Below, piece after piece: positions 6,922 through 15,841 of a stretch of DNA of 16,193 bases. A program made the translations under genes and the position numbers. This DNA is from Bacteroidales bacterium (GTDB taxonomy: Bacteria > Bacteroidota > Bacteroidia > Bacteroidales > P3): positions 1 to 16,193 of the forward strand of contig JAISVE010000033.1 in the NCBI GenBank assembly GCA_031271725.1. The letters are read 5' to 3'. Position 1 is the first letter of the stretch, and each line of letters begins with the position of its first letter. Under the pieces are notes generated by a model that ran no database searches, was not told the DNA's origin, and saw only the letters and a program-made list of their open reading frames with translations.

Positions 6922-7707
6922 TTATCTCTCGTAATATTTATAACTTGCCATTTTATATTTCTTTTTTTCTATAATTAAATAATATTTCTTAACCCGTCCA
7001 AATCTATCATATTTATATTTATAAAACATATCCATTCCAAAATGTCCCCCAGTAGATACAATTTTTTTGCCAGACGCTGTTTCCGTCTTTTGACGCTTTA
7101 GCATACCATTTGAATAATATTCTAAGAAGTTAGTTAGTTTGTCGTATTCCTTAATCTCTTCAAGTCTAACCAAATGTTTATCTTTATAGTGCAAAATATA
7201 CTTAGTCTCGTTAATATCTGTTACGTTTGTTCTTTTTCTATGATAATAATATCTTTCTAAATAAACTAAAGTTGTATCCGCATAATTCTTCAATAATTGT
7301 ATAACAGTAGAATCGTTTGATGACAGATATATAAATTTTTCATAGATGATTCTACCATTTTCATAATTATACTTATAACAAAAAGCAGTATCACTTATAC
7401 GATTGGGATAAGTAATAATGTGATATAATATGTCGTTGTTTGAATTGTAAACAAAGTTTTCTATCCTGCCTAAGTTTCTTTTTCTATTAAATTGTTTTTC
7501 TATAACCCGTCCTTTTTCATCAAGTTTCATCATTTGCCAAAATCCTTTTCTTCCTTCTTTATCGCCATAAGATTTCCTCTTTATAACTTTTACATTTGGA
7601 TAGTACTCTCTTTCTATATCGGGATAAGTTGCAATATATTCACGCCATTGAGCATTTGTTTTATTTGCAAAAAATAAAACTATAGATATTATAATGATTA
7701 TTTTCAT
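6922..7707 (-). CDS. Hypothetical exported protein with YD/MORN-like repeats; candidate RHS immunity protein
   Basis: The 261-residue product has a signal peptide (1-19, MKIIIIISIVLFFANKTNA) and a mature part rich in Tyr, Lys and Asn. It holds loose beta-hairpin repeats such as DEKGRVIEKQFNRKRNLGRI, YNYENGRIIYEKF, LEYYSNGMLKRQ and YKYDRFGRVKKYYL. These resemble both YD repeats and the YxNGxLK pattern of MORN-like YwqK-type antitoxins. It starts 15 bases after the RHS toxin stop, where the cognate immunity gene is usual. A signal peptide fits protection in the periplasm or at the envelope. A sampled line inside the gene (7201-7260) is 25% G+C against 60% in the RHS core (8701-8760), a common sign of an exchanged toxin-immunity cassette. 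The immunity role is inferred from position and repeat type only. Confidence 0.75.
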   Translation of the reverse strand: MKIIIIISIVLFFANKTNAQWREYIATYPDIEREYYPNVKVIKRKSYGDKEGRKGFWQMMKLDEKGRVIEKQFNRKRNLGRIENFVYNSNNDILYHIITYPNRISDTAFCYKYNYENGRIIYEKFIYLSSNDSTVIQLLKNYADTTLVYLERYYYHRKRTNVTDINETKYILHYKDKHLVRLEEIKEYDKLTNFLEYYSNGMLKRQKTETASGKKIVSTGGHFGMDMFYKYKYDRFGRVKKYYLIIEKKKYKMASYKYYER

Positions 7708-7722
7708 TTCACACTTGATTGA

Positions 7723-10700
7723 TTATTTCAGCCCTGTTAATATATAGAACCACCAATCATTATTAACAGAAGGTAATCTGTAACTGCCTATTCTGTATTT
7801 GAGTACAACTTTTCCAGAATGGTAATAGTTTATTGAGCGTAAGTTATCTGCGTGTCTTCCACCTCTATAAGGCATATTAGTATGAATTAACCAGCCTGCA
7901 CTTTTTATATCACGTATTGTTTGTTTTTCTGACTCAGCAAGTGCAGAACTGCCTAAATATTGAGTTCCAAATCTAACTGATAGAAAATCTCGTTTATAGA
8001 TATGGCGATCATCTCTATGTACTACCCCAACATCTTGTACATAGCCAGTAAAATCCTTAAAATAGTCATAAGAAGCACTTCCGCCAAAATAATTATCAGC
8101 CTCAACAAGAGAAATAGGCACACAGTTATTGTCATCACTATACAATCGACCAATGTCTTTTATATCCCAACTTATTGTTTCATACGGCAGTTCAGAAGTA
8201 AAAAATGACCATTGTGTTCTGCCCCATTTCACTTTATTTCCCCACCAATAGTTTAATCCTCGCTGTTGTGACAGTTGATAACCTTTCACACCGCCACCTA
8301 TTGCGCCTCCGGTACCCAAAGCCAGTGCACCAACAGCGGCTGCCTTCCCTGAATTATTCCAAAAGTTTTGTCCGGAGAGTAAATTATTAAATCCATTCAA
8401 AGTTATACCGGATAAGGAACCTATACCTGCTCCTATACTCCCACCAACCGACGCACCGCCAATAATTCCGGGAACATTGATAAAACTTGCTCCCCAACCT
8501 AATGCTCCGGCTCCTAAACCTACTGCAAGGCCGACACCAAAATGTCCAAGACCTTGCAAATTAAAAAGTGCGCCATTTGCTGCCCAATTTATTACTCCGC
8601 TTATTACGGCTGCTGCTATCAAAATCTGCCAAAACTCGCCATTCGGGTCAGAATACATCAACGGATTATTCAGCCCGTAAGCGTAGCGGTTAAAGTTCTG
8701 CAACATGTCGGGGGCTTGAACGTAAGGGTCGGGACTTAGGAAGCGCCCCAAGACAGGGTCATAAAGACGGGCGTTGAGGTTGATTAAACCGAACAAATCT
8801 ATGTGTTCCTCGCCGATGTAACCTCTATCAAACAAGGGTTCATACAAAACCAAATACCGCATCTCCTCACGTGTGGGGTTTGTACGGGGATAATGATTTA
8901 AGATTTCATCAGAAACACGTCTGTTGCCCCAGGCATCGTACTGGTAACGTTCCAAAACTTCACCGTCATCAGAAATTACGCTCGTGATGCTACCCGCATG
9001 GTCGGTGCCGAAATAATACATTTCACCAACAGCACTGCTGTTTATCATACCGCCGATACTTACCTTTCCGGGAGGAAGTTCACGTTTGTACGCTGCCTGC
9101 AAGCCTTCGGGAGTGCGGATATAACATATATCGGTCTCATGAGCCATCTTTATTCCATTCTCAAACTTGTAGGTCTGCACAATCTCATAATCACCCGCAT
9201 AATACTTCTGCTTTAGCAGACTGCCGTTAGAAGTAATGCGCATTTTTACGCGTTCGTAGTTCGCATTGTAGGTGAAGTCTGTCCTTTTTTCTGAGTCGAT
9301 AAAGTCTGTATTATTGCTGTCCTGAATGACTGTTCTTACACGCTGGAAGGGTGTGTAGGCTATTGTTTGATGATACAAGTGTTTTTCAACTTCCTTGCTC
9401 CTTGGCAGAGTTGTAGAGCCTGAAGGGGCTGTTATTTGATCTATGCGATAAGGATTGCCGGCATAATAACTGATATTGCCGATACCGCTCTTATAGGTTA
9501 AATTCCCATTTGCATCATAAACATGAGACGTCCCATCTATTATCTGATTATTGAAGGAATATAACCAACTTTCTAAACGATTCTCATCATCATAATCAAA
9601 GTCTTCATTCCAACTAAAGTCAGAAGCATTGGGTATTGTTGGCATACCACGAATTTCCTGACTGCCACCGCCACGACTGTTCATTAGACGATTTGCACCG
9701 CTGTAAGTGTAAGTTCTATAATCAGAAAACGACATACCGACTAATAAAGAACTTCCGGTAACATTGCCCCATGCATCATAAGAAGATCGCTTAAAAAAAT
9801 TATTACGACCAAGCGTTGAAGATTTGTATTGTCCTCGTGAGTTTCTTTCGCCACGCTGCCAAATATTGCTGCCGTTTTTAAGATTTGTTATCTGCGATAA
9901 TTCACCATAAGTATTGTATTTATATTCTATGCCAAAGCCGTTGGGAAAAAGTTTTAAACTTAGCCGACCATACTCATCATAATCGTAACTCGTGATAAAA
10001 CTGATTTCATCTGATAATGACTCTAACTCCTGTGTTTCAAAAATCAGTCTGCCCGCGTCGTCGTAATCATATAAAGTTGTTACATCATAGACGTCATAAT
10101 CATCCATACTTGTTATACTGCTTTCCAACAACAACCCTTTTTTATCATAGTTATTTCTTATCATTAGGCCATTGTAATAATCTTCAGTCATTACCCTTCT
10201 TTCTTTCTCACGACCATATTTATCATAGAAATAGTATATTTCAGTGCCATTGGCGTCTATTTGTTCTATTATGCGGTTTTGATTGTCGTAGTCAAAAGTT
10301 GTTAAACCGGCAGAAGGGTCAAGTATGGAAGTACGCCTGCCACAATCATCATACGTTATCACGGTCTTTATTCCGTTGCTCTTTATAGTGTCTGGGAGTT
10401 TTGGATAATAGTAATGATAGTTTATTTGACCTGACGGTTCTGTTACATTTATTACATCTCCTGTGGCATTATAGGTCTTGGAAGTTGTTCTGCTTTCAGA
10501 TGTGCCGACGTGTTCGATAACAGTAGTTTTTAACTTGTCGTAAGCGTAGGTTGTTATATCGCCACGATATTCGGTCTGTGTTAGCCTCCCTAAATTATCA
10601 TAAGTGTAATAATACCAAGCCGTATCTTCATTGACTTCGCCCTCAAAATACGGTTCACTTTTCTTTACTACCTGATTTTTATTATTATAAACCGTTTCGG

Positions 10701-13700
10701 TTACTATAACACCGTCAGCAGTCTCGGTTCTTGTCATTACCTCCCTGCCAAGCACATCATAATAAGTATAGATACATGAGCCGGGAGAGCTTTTGCTATG
10801 AATTATTCTACCGCCCGGATTTGCAGTATTAATTGTTTCAGTAAAACTTGTTATGACACCGTCTTCATCCGTTATGCTTTTTAATCTACCGTAATTATCG
10901 TAACTGTAGGATTTTTTCCTGCCAAAAATATCGGTTTCGCTCTTGAGTCTGCCATATTTAAGGTCATAATCTTTTGTCGTTTTATTGTCTCTATCGTCAT
11001 CAGTATAGTTCAAAAACCGGTAGTCATCAGTATAGTCATAATAAGTTGTTATTGAACTATCAGGCTTGTATTTAGGGATAAATGTTACTGCCCACGGCAA
11101 GCCAAAAAAATTATCATATTCAGTTTCAATAGTACCCTCCTTAGTTGTCTCGGTTAATATATCACCCTGTTCATTGTAAGTATAATAAATAGTGTCTCTC
11201 AAATATCTGCCTGCATAGCCGGACGTAGTTATTTTTATATGAGGATATTTAAAAGTACTTTTATTGCCCGATGAACTTTCGCCATATCTATAGTCTCCAT
11301 ATTCTACTTTATTTTCGCTTTGGACTACTTCGGGGTGCGTAAAAGAAGGAGAAGATAAAGGCTCCCAAGGTTCAGTTATTATTGCTGTTGCGGGGACTAA
11401 TATGGAAGATGTTTCTTTAGTCTTATAGCCCTCGCTATCCATATTATATTTTATTTCCTTTGTGAATTTTTTTTCAGTATCGTATAAATTCTTTTGAGAT
11501 AAATATTTTACAGTATCACGAGGAGAAGAAAGTTTTATCTCCCTGTAGTAATAGCTTTCTGTGCCTAATAATTCTTTTTCGTTGCCGTTATGTAAATATG
11601 TTGAAACGGATTGGGGATATAATATTGAACGCTTAGTATCTAACTGCTGAGTAGTGGCGGCACTTGTATTATTAACTACATCAGTTACCGTTGTAGAGAG
11701 GAAGCCCAGCAGTCCTCCACGCCTAATATCGGCAACAACACGATTATAGTCATATTTTTGATGGGAAACAACTGTGCTATCGGGAGTGGTGGTCTTTACA
11801 TCGCTCACGACATCCAAACCGCTGACTTCGCGGAAAGGATAAGCGTAAATATCGGCTTGTGTCTTTTTATATTTGGTATAAACTATATTTGTGTTTACAC
11901 CACTACCATCAGAAATGCCTGTCAATTGACGAAAGTCTCTCTGTCTGCGACTATTTGAAATATATATATCGTTATTGCCGTAAACAACGGTAGCAACATC
12001 AGAAATACCATCACCATTAAAATCACATAACAACTTCTCTTTTTTATGGCCATATATATCTGTATTTTCATTTATAGTTAGACTACCTTTATTCCAATAT
12101 CCCCACAATTTGTTAACAAAATTATTTCCTGTGTTTAACAACACAACTAACCGAGCCTCAGGGTCACTATCCATATCAGTGAAGCCAACTACATCTAACA
12201 AGCCATCACCGTTAATATCTCCAAGAGAAACAGGCTTTTGATGTAAAAGTTTTCCTTCAAAAGTCGAAGGATAGGGAAGCCATCTTGAAAAGTCGGGGGT
12301 TGTTTCATAAATACCGGTACCACGAGAATAAAAAATATTAAAATACTTATAATCCGCCGCAACAAGATCAATCAGACCATCACCATTTAAATCGCCAAAT
12401 AAATGATGGTTGGCATCACCGAAGAAACGGTCATTCACGTTATTAGCATTCCGTTTGTTATGTTTTTCATCTCTGCTTCTATAAATTGTTTTCACATTAT
12501 CGGAGGACAAATCACCATCCAAGCCAAAAACAGCGTAGATTTTGAAATATTCTTTTACATAATCATTACCAAGACCAGCAGGCTTTACTTCCTCTAATAC
12601 ATTATTGAGAGAGAGAAGCTCTGCTTTACCATCGCCGTCAATATCCAATAGTTTATAACGGCGGGTAATATTGCTCTTTTTATCAATAATAGAGTTTATA
12701 AAACGATCACTGAAAGAATTGTAATAATAGAAAGTATCTCGTACATTATCGTAGCGATAGATTTTACAACCATTATTATTTACACCTACAACATCATTAA
12801 AACCATCACCATCAATATCACCAAACAGCACAGGACATTCCTCAATTTTATCCCAATTGCCGGATGCATTAACGCCGAAATCTTTTATTGACACAGTTTT
12901 AGTAAATTGATCGTTCATGAAACGATCTCGATGCACAGGAATAAAACCATTTGAATATGAAATAGAGATTTGCTGATTGGCTCTACCAACCAAGTCACCA
13001 CAGCCATCACCGTTCATATCTATAACATAACATGGATTCTTTGGATATCTCCAACCATAAGGAGAAAGTGCAAAATCTGCGTCATAAGCAATACCAGTAT
13101 TACTACCCCACCAACGAACCTCATTACGATATACACTCACATTTTTCCATCCAAAACGTATAACCTCCGCAGAACCGTCACCATCAACATCACCTGTTAC
13201 ATAGGAACTGTTGCGTTTAGGGGGATTATTATAATTGTCGTCGTCGTCAGGCAGTTGATCCTCTTCATCATAAAAATTATAATCACCCTTGGATACAAGA
13301 GCCCCATTCATAACTATATTTCCCGCGTCTGTATTAGCATTACTCCAAAGAAAAGACAAGGGCAATTCCTCACGGGCACCATAGCTTTCTCCTTGATAAA
13401 CTTTACGAACAGTTTTTAATATTGTGTATGCTTTCTCAACCGGGCTTTCATAGTCCAATTCATAATAATAAACAAGCTCACCGTTAGAACGAATTTCTAT
13501 TTTGGATAGCAATTTATTATCACTTATTTCATGACCACCGATTAGATACTTTATTTGTTGTATTGGACTTGAAATATAGATAAATCTTATTTCTGTTCCA
13601 CCGTAATTTATATTTTGGATATATTTTTGACCACCGTTCTCTTGGTAAGTATAGACTATGTCATTACCATAGCCATCAACTGCTTTGAATAGCAGGTAAG

Positions 13701-14925
13701 AGAGTTTTTGATTTGTTTTTGAATGGTGCAAAGAAGAATTATCACCATAACCATAAACTAAAGTTATTCCTTCTCGTGTTTTTACCACAAAGCCGTTATT
13801 TTTGCGATCTCTGCGTATATCACTGAAACTTGGACTTTCTGCCGTTTCATAAACAGTAAAATCCGGATTTAAAATAGAACTGAGAAATAAATCACCATCC
13901 CACATTATGGCGGTATCATGAGAAAGCGGAGAAAGTTCCTTTAACCGCTGACCATCCAACATAAATTTCGTAAACTCTTTGCTGCGATAACCATCATAAA
14001 AAAGATTGGGAGTAGTACGCGTTATTGCAGACAAACCCTGCAAATGGAAGCCCAAGCCCGCTATACCCATACCCGACTGACTGTTGTACGTCAAGGCAAG
14101 TTGAGGCTGCATTCCCCGCACACCTTGCGGAACTTCGATAGGTATAGTATATGTGGCACCGCCGGTGGCACTTACGTTTAAACTGCCCGGAAGAGCTTTA
14201 CCCAAGCTGCCTGTGCCGTATATGTTTCTTTCATCAAAACTTTCTATTATTACTTGGTGACCATCTTCATGAGTATAGGTTAAGGTTGAGTTTTTATTAA
14301 AAGAAAAAAGACAAACTGTACCTATACCGTAATCATCTTTACGGAAAAGATGTAAACCATTACTTGGGTCTATATGGATAGTTTTGCGCTGTAAAGACGT
14401 ACACATATAAGCAGGAAAATCCGGCTCTTCACCATTGTAAACAATCCCGGTGTAAGTTATATTATCCTGTATGAGACCATTAGCGTCATGCAGTTTTATA
14501 GAGGAAACATTGTTGGGTAAAATTGAACCATTCTGATAAAGAACTTTGTGAGGAAAAGGTATATCGACATTGCTGTCTCTTGAATAAAAGGATGCAACAT
14601 CAAAGTTGCTGCCTTGACTACGATATGCTATTACCAGAATGCCTCCCGGAAGTATTTTTGTGCCGGAAGGAATTGTATAGAGACCATTCATTACATCATA
14701 ACGAATATACCAACCGCTTACATCTACTGTTTCATTACCGTAGTTATATAAAGAAATAAACTCACCGTCATGGGCAAAAGTATCACCTGCCGCTTCAGGC
14801 AATGGAGTGTCATATAACACTTCACTTATTATTACTGTTTGACGTTGCGCGAAACTGTGTTGGACAAAAAGAAATAATGCAACAAAAAAAATTGCTAAGA
14901 GAGTGGTGCGTCTTAGAGTATTCAT
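7723..14925 (-). CDS. RHS/SpvB-type polymorphic toxin with lamin-tail, FG-GAP and YD repeats and a papain-like C-terminal domain
   Basis: The 2400-residue protein starts with a signal peptide (1-26). A lamin-tail-like domain follows (about 31-165: VIISEVLYDT, EFISLYNYGNETVDVSGW). An SpvB region comes next (about 251-330: TYTIPIEVPQGVRGMQPQLA). Seven FG-GAP/VCBS-type motifs lie at about 575-975 (for example GDVDGDG, DMNGDG, GDIDGDG, DIDGDG, GDLNGDG), which probably bind calcium. Residues 1000-1290 resemble the TcdB/SpvB middle part. YD repeats such as YDNYGRLKSITDEDG run from about 1320 to 1690. The RHS core is at 2046-2097 (ARLYDPVLGRFLSPDPY, then NPLMYSDPNGE). Beyond it come a hydrophobic Gly/Ala-rich pretoxin stretch (2098-2225) and the variable toxin. 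The toxin has NNCVPISLVEADNYFGG with Cys2268, GGRHADN with His2358 and VNNDWWF (Asn/Asp 2388-2390). This order fits a papain-like cysteine peptidase or deamidase. The toxin is probably enclosed in the YD-repeat cocoon. No T9SS sorting domain is present. Confidence 0.93.
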   Translation of the reverse strand: MNTLRRTTLLAIFFVALFLFVQHSFAQRQTVIISEVLYDTPLPEAAGDTFAHDGEFISLYNYGNETVDVSGWYIRYDVMNGLYTIPSGTKILPGGILVIAYRSQGSNFDVASFYSRDSNVDIPFPHKVLYQNGSILPNNVSSIKLHDANGLIQDNITYTGIVYNGEEPDFPAYMCTSLQRKTIHIDPSNGLHLFRKDDYGIGTVCLFSFNKNSTLTYTHEDGHQVIIESFDERNIYGTGSLGKALPGSLNVSATGGATYTIPIEVPQGVRGMQPQLALTYNSQSGMGIAGLGFHLQGLSAITRTTPNLFYDGYRSKEFTKFMLDGQRLKELSPLSHDTAIMWDGDLFLSSILNPDFTVYETAESPSFSDIRRDRKNNGFVVKTREGITLVYGYGDNSSLHHSKTNQKLSYLLFKAVDGYGNDIVYTYQENGGQKYIQNINYGGTEIRFIYISSPIQQIKYLIGGHEISDNKLLSKIEIRSNGELVYYYELDYESPVEKAYTILKTVRKVYQGESYGAREELPLSFLWSNANTDAGNIVMNGALVSKGDYNFYDEEDQLPDDDDNYNNPPKRNSSYVTGDVDGDGSAEVIRFGWKNVSVYRNEVRWWGSNTGIAYDADFALSPYGWRYPKNPCYVIDMNGDGCGDLVGRANQQISISYSNGFIPVHRDRFMNDQFTKTVSIKDFGVNASGNWDKIEECPVLFGDIDGDGFNDVVGVNNNGCKIYRYDNVRDTFYYYNSFSDRFINSIIDKKSNITRRYKLLDIDGDGKAELLSLNNVLEEVKPAGLGNDYVKEYFKIYAVFGLDGDLSSDNVKTIYRSRDEKHNKRNANNVNDRFFGDANHHLFGDLNGDGLIDLVAADYKYFNIFYSRGTGIYETTPDFSRWLPYPSTFEGKLLHQKPVSLGDINGDGLLDVVGFTDMDSDPEARLVVLLNTGNNFVNKLWGYWNKGSLTINENTDIYGHKKEKLLCDFNGDGISDVATVVYGNNDIYISNSRRQRDFRQLTGISDGSGVNTNIVYTKYKKTQADIYAYPFREVSGLDVVSDVKTTTPDSTVVSHQKYDYNRVVADIRRGGLLGFLSTTVTDVVNNTSAATTQQLDTKRSILYPQSVSTYLHNGNEKELLGTESYYYREIKLSSPRDTVKYLSQKNLYDTEKKFTKEIKYNMDSEGYKTKETSSILVPATAIITEPWEPLSSPSFTHPEVVQSENKVEYGDYRYGESSSGNKSTFKYPHIKITTSGYAGRYLRDTIYYTYNEQGDILTETTKEGTIETEYDNFFGLPWAVTFIPKYKPDSSITTYYDYTDDYRFLNYTDDDRDNKTTKDYDLKYGRLKSETDIFGRKKSYSYDNYGRLKSITDEDGVITSFTETINTANPGGRIIHSKSSPGSCIYTYYDVLGREVMTRTETADGVIVTETVYNNKNQVVKKSEPYFEGEVNEDTAWYYYTYDNLGRLTQTEYRGDITTYAYDKLKTTVIEHVGTSESRTTSKTYNATGDVINVTEPSGQINYHYYYPKLPDTIKSNGIKTVITYDDCGRRTSILDPSAGLTTFDYDNQNRIIEQIDANGTEIYYFYDKYGREKERRVMTEDYYNGLMIRNNYDKKGLLLESSITSMDDYDVYDVTTLYDYDDAGRLIFETQELESLSDEISFITSYDYDEYGRLSLKLFPNGFGIEYKYNTYGELSQITNLKNGSNIWQRGERNSRGQYKSSTLGRNNFFKRSSYDAWGNVTGSSLLVGMSFSDYRTYTYSGANRLMNSRGGGSQEIRGMPTIPNASDFSWNEDFDYDDENRLESWLYSFNNQIIDGTSHVYDANGNLTYKSGIGNISYYAGNPYRIDQITAPSGSTTLPRSKEVEKHLYHQTIAYTPFQRVRTVIQDSNNTDFIDSEKRTDFTYNANYERVKMRITSNGSLLKQKYYAGDYEIVQTYKFENGIKMAHETDICYIRTPEGLQAAYKRELPPGKVSIGGMINSSAVGEMYYFGTDHAGSITSVISDDGEVLERYQYDAWGNRRVSDEILNHYPRTNPTREEMRYLVLYEPLFDRGYIGEEHIDLFGLINLNARLYDPVLGRFLSPDPYVQAPDMLQNFNRYAYGLNNPLMYSDPNGEFWQILIAAAVISGVINWAANGALFNLQGLGHFGVGLAVGLGAGALGWGASFINVPGIIGGASVGGSIGAGIGSLSGITLNGFNNLLSGQNFWNNSGKAAAVGALALGTGGAIGGGVKGYQLSQQRGLNYWWGNKVKWGRTQWSFFTSELPYETISWDIKDIGRLYSDDNNCVPISLVEADNYFGGSASYDYFKDFTGYVQDVGVVHRDDRHIYKRDFLSVRFGTQYLGSSALAESEKQTIRDIKSAGWLIHTNMPYRGGRHADNLRSINYYHSGKVVLKYRIGSYRLPSVNNDWWFYILTGLK

Positions 14926-14964
14926 AAATTTAATGTTGTATATTGTTTGTGCCGTATGGTTTAA

Positions 14965-15474
14965 TTATTGTTTTATGATTTTCCAAACACGGCGTTCTGT
15001 TGATGGCTTTGCATCGTTATAAATGCTCAGGTAATAGATGCCGCGAGCGTAACCGCTTATTTGAAGAGTGGTTTCGGAAGTAAAGATGCCACTTAATAGC
15101 TCTGTGCCGGTGCTGCCATGCAGGGCATAACGCAGCATTTCAGAATTATTTACTTTGATATTTAGAATGTCTGCTGTGGGGTTGGGGTAGATTTTTGCTT
15201 CATATTCCTGTAAGGGAGCGGGCGTGTCGCTATCAGTAAGAGCGTCGTCAGGAATATCCTGTTCTTCCTCGCCGTCATTGTCATTGGCAGGGGCGTTGTT
15301 GCGGGGTGCATGACTCGGAGGAACTTCTTCTACAATAGTTCTACCAATACGGTTACCAACATTGTCGTAAGTGTAGTAAATGGATTGAATGTTTTGCGCA
15401 GAAGCAGACGTACAGACGCAAACACAAGCCCATGTACAGGCACAAAAAAACAGAATACAAACAAAATGCTTCAT
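14965..15474 (-). CDS. Small exported protein with one YD-like motif and a T9SS type A sorting domain
   Basis: This 169-residue protein starts the RHS operon, 39 bases before the toxin gene. The signal peptide (1-27) is unusual in having six cysteines (positions 6, 11, 13, 17, 19 and 21) and ends SASAQ. The mature start reads SIYYTYDNVGNRIGRTI (31-47), a single YD-repeat-like motif as seen in RHS proteins. An acidic, Pro-rich linker (about 50-90) follows. The type IX secretion sorting domain begins with KIYPNPTADILNIKV (94-108), contains GYARGIYYLSIYND (141-154) and ends VWKIIKQ. It should be carried across the outer membrane by the T9SS and have this end removed or anchored. It may act as an adaptor for the huge toxin, which has no sorting domain of its own, or as a YD-containing chaperone. 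That role is inference; the domain calls are firm. Confidence 0.88.
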   Translation of the reverse strand: MKHFVCILFFCACTWACVCVCTSASAQNIQSIYYTYDNVGNRIGRTIVEEVPPSHAPRNNAPANDNDGEEEQDIPDDALTDSDTPAPLQEYEAKIYPNPTADILNIKVNNSEMLRYALHGSTGTELLSGIFTSETTLQISGYARGIYYLSIYNDAKPSTERRVWKIIKQ

Positions 15475-15497
15475 GTGTAAGGTGTTTCTAAGTTTAT

Positions 15498-15505
15498 CAA
15501 ATTTA
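15498..15505 (-). promoter_or_regulatory. Predicted -7 promoter box of the RHS operon
   Basis: The minus strand reads TAAATTTG, a full match to TAnnTTTG, 23 bases before the ATG at 15474. The -33 region is AT-rich with no exact TTTG at the right distance. Spacing to the first gene of the probable four-gene operon supports it. The rest of 15506-15677 shows no gene or other structure I can name. Confidence 0.4.
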
Positions 15506-15677
15506 AAAAATATTTATGAAATTTTGATATTACCCTTACTAACTTTGTCCAATATTCAACTTTTGACAACTTCTATTTTAAAAATTGAAATAAATATACG
15601 AAAAAGTGTGCTAAAGGCAAATTTTGTCCCTTGTTGTGGGTGCTTTTTTCTCAAATTCGTAAAATATCTCGGGCGCG

Positions 15678-15841
15678 CAGAAATTTGAAGATTTTAGATG
15701 TTGCCAAGGGGTTGTAAGGGCTAAAAATTCAAAGTTCAAGGCGTGCAAGTGCAGAAATAAGGGAGCGTACTAAAAGTACGTGACCGAATTTCAAACGCAG
15801 CATAACGCAGAAATTTGAAGATTTTAAACGCCACCTAAGAC
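15678..15841. repeat. Modular intergenic repeat, copy 1 with preceding half-unit
   Basis: Three modules recur here and in the next unit. Module B, AAATTTGAAGATTTTA, is at 15681-15696 and again at 15811-15826. Module A, TTGTAAGGGCTAAAAATTC, starts at 15712 and again at 15842. Both recur at exactly 130 bases. Module C contains the perfect 6-bp hairpin CGTACTAAAAGTACG (15766-15780) followed by TGACCGA. A variable 15-base spacer separates B from A. No open reading frame is credible. Confidence 0.85.

Noticed and set aside
12970..13419. Long plus-strand open frame (149 codons) opposite the RHS FG-GAP region
   Set aside because: It is the antisense of DxDGDG-type repeats, with Thr/Ile-rich low-complexity translation and no start context; a shadow of the RHS gene.
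15389..15688. Plus-strand open frame of 99 codons between the T9SS protein gene and the repeats
   Set aside because: It begins inside the antisense of a signal peptide, has no domain and runs through AT-rich promoter sequence; chance.
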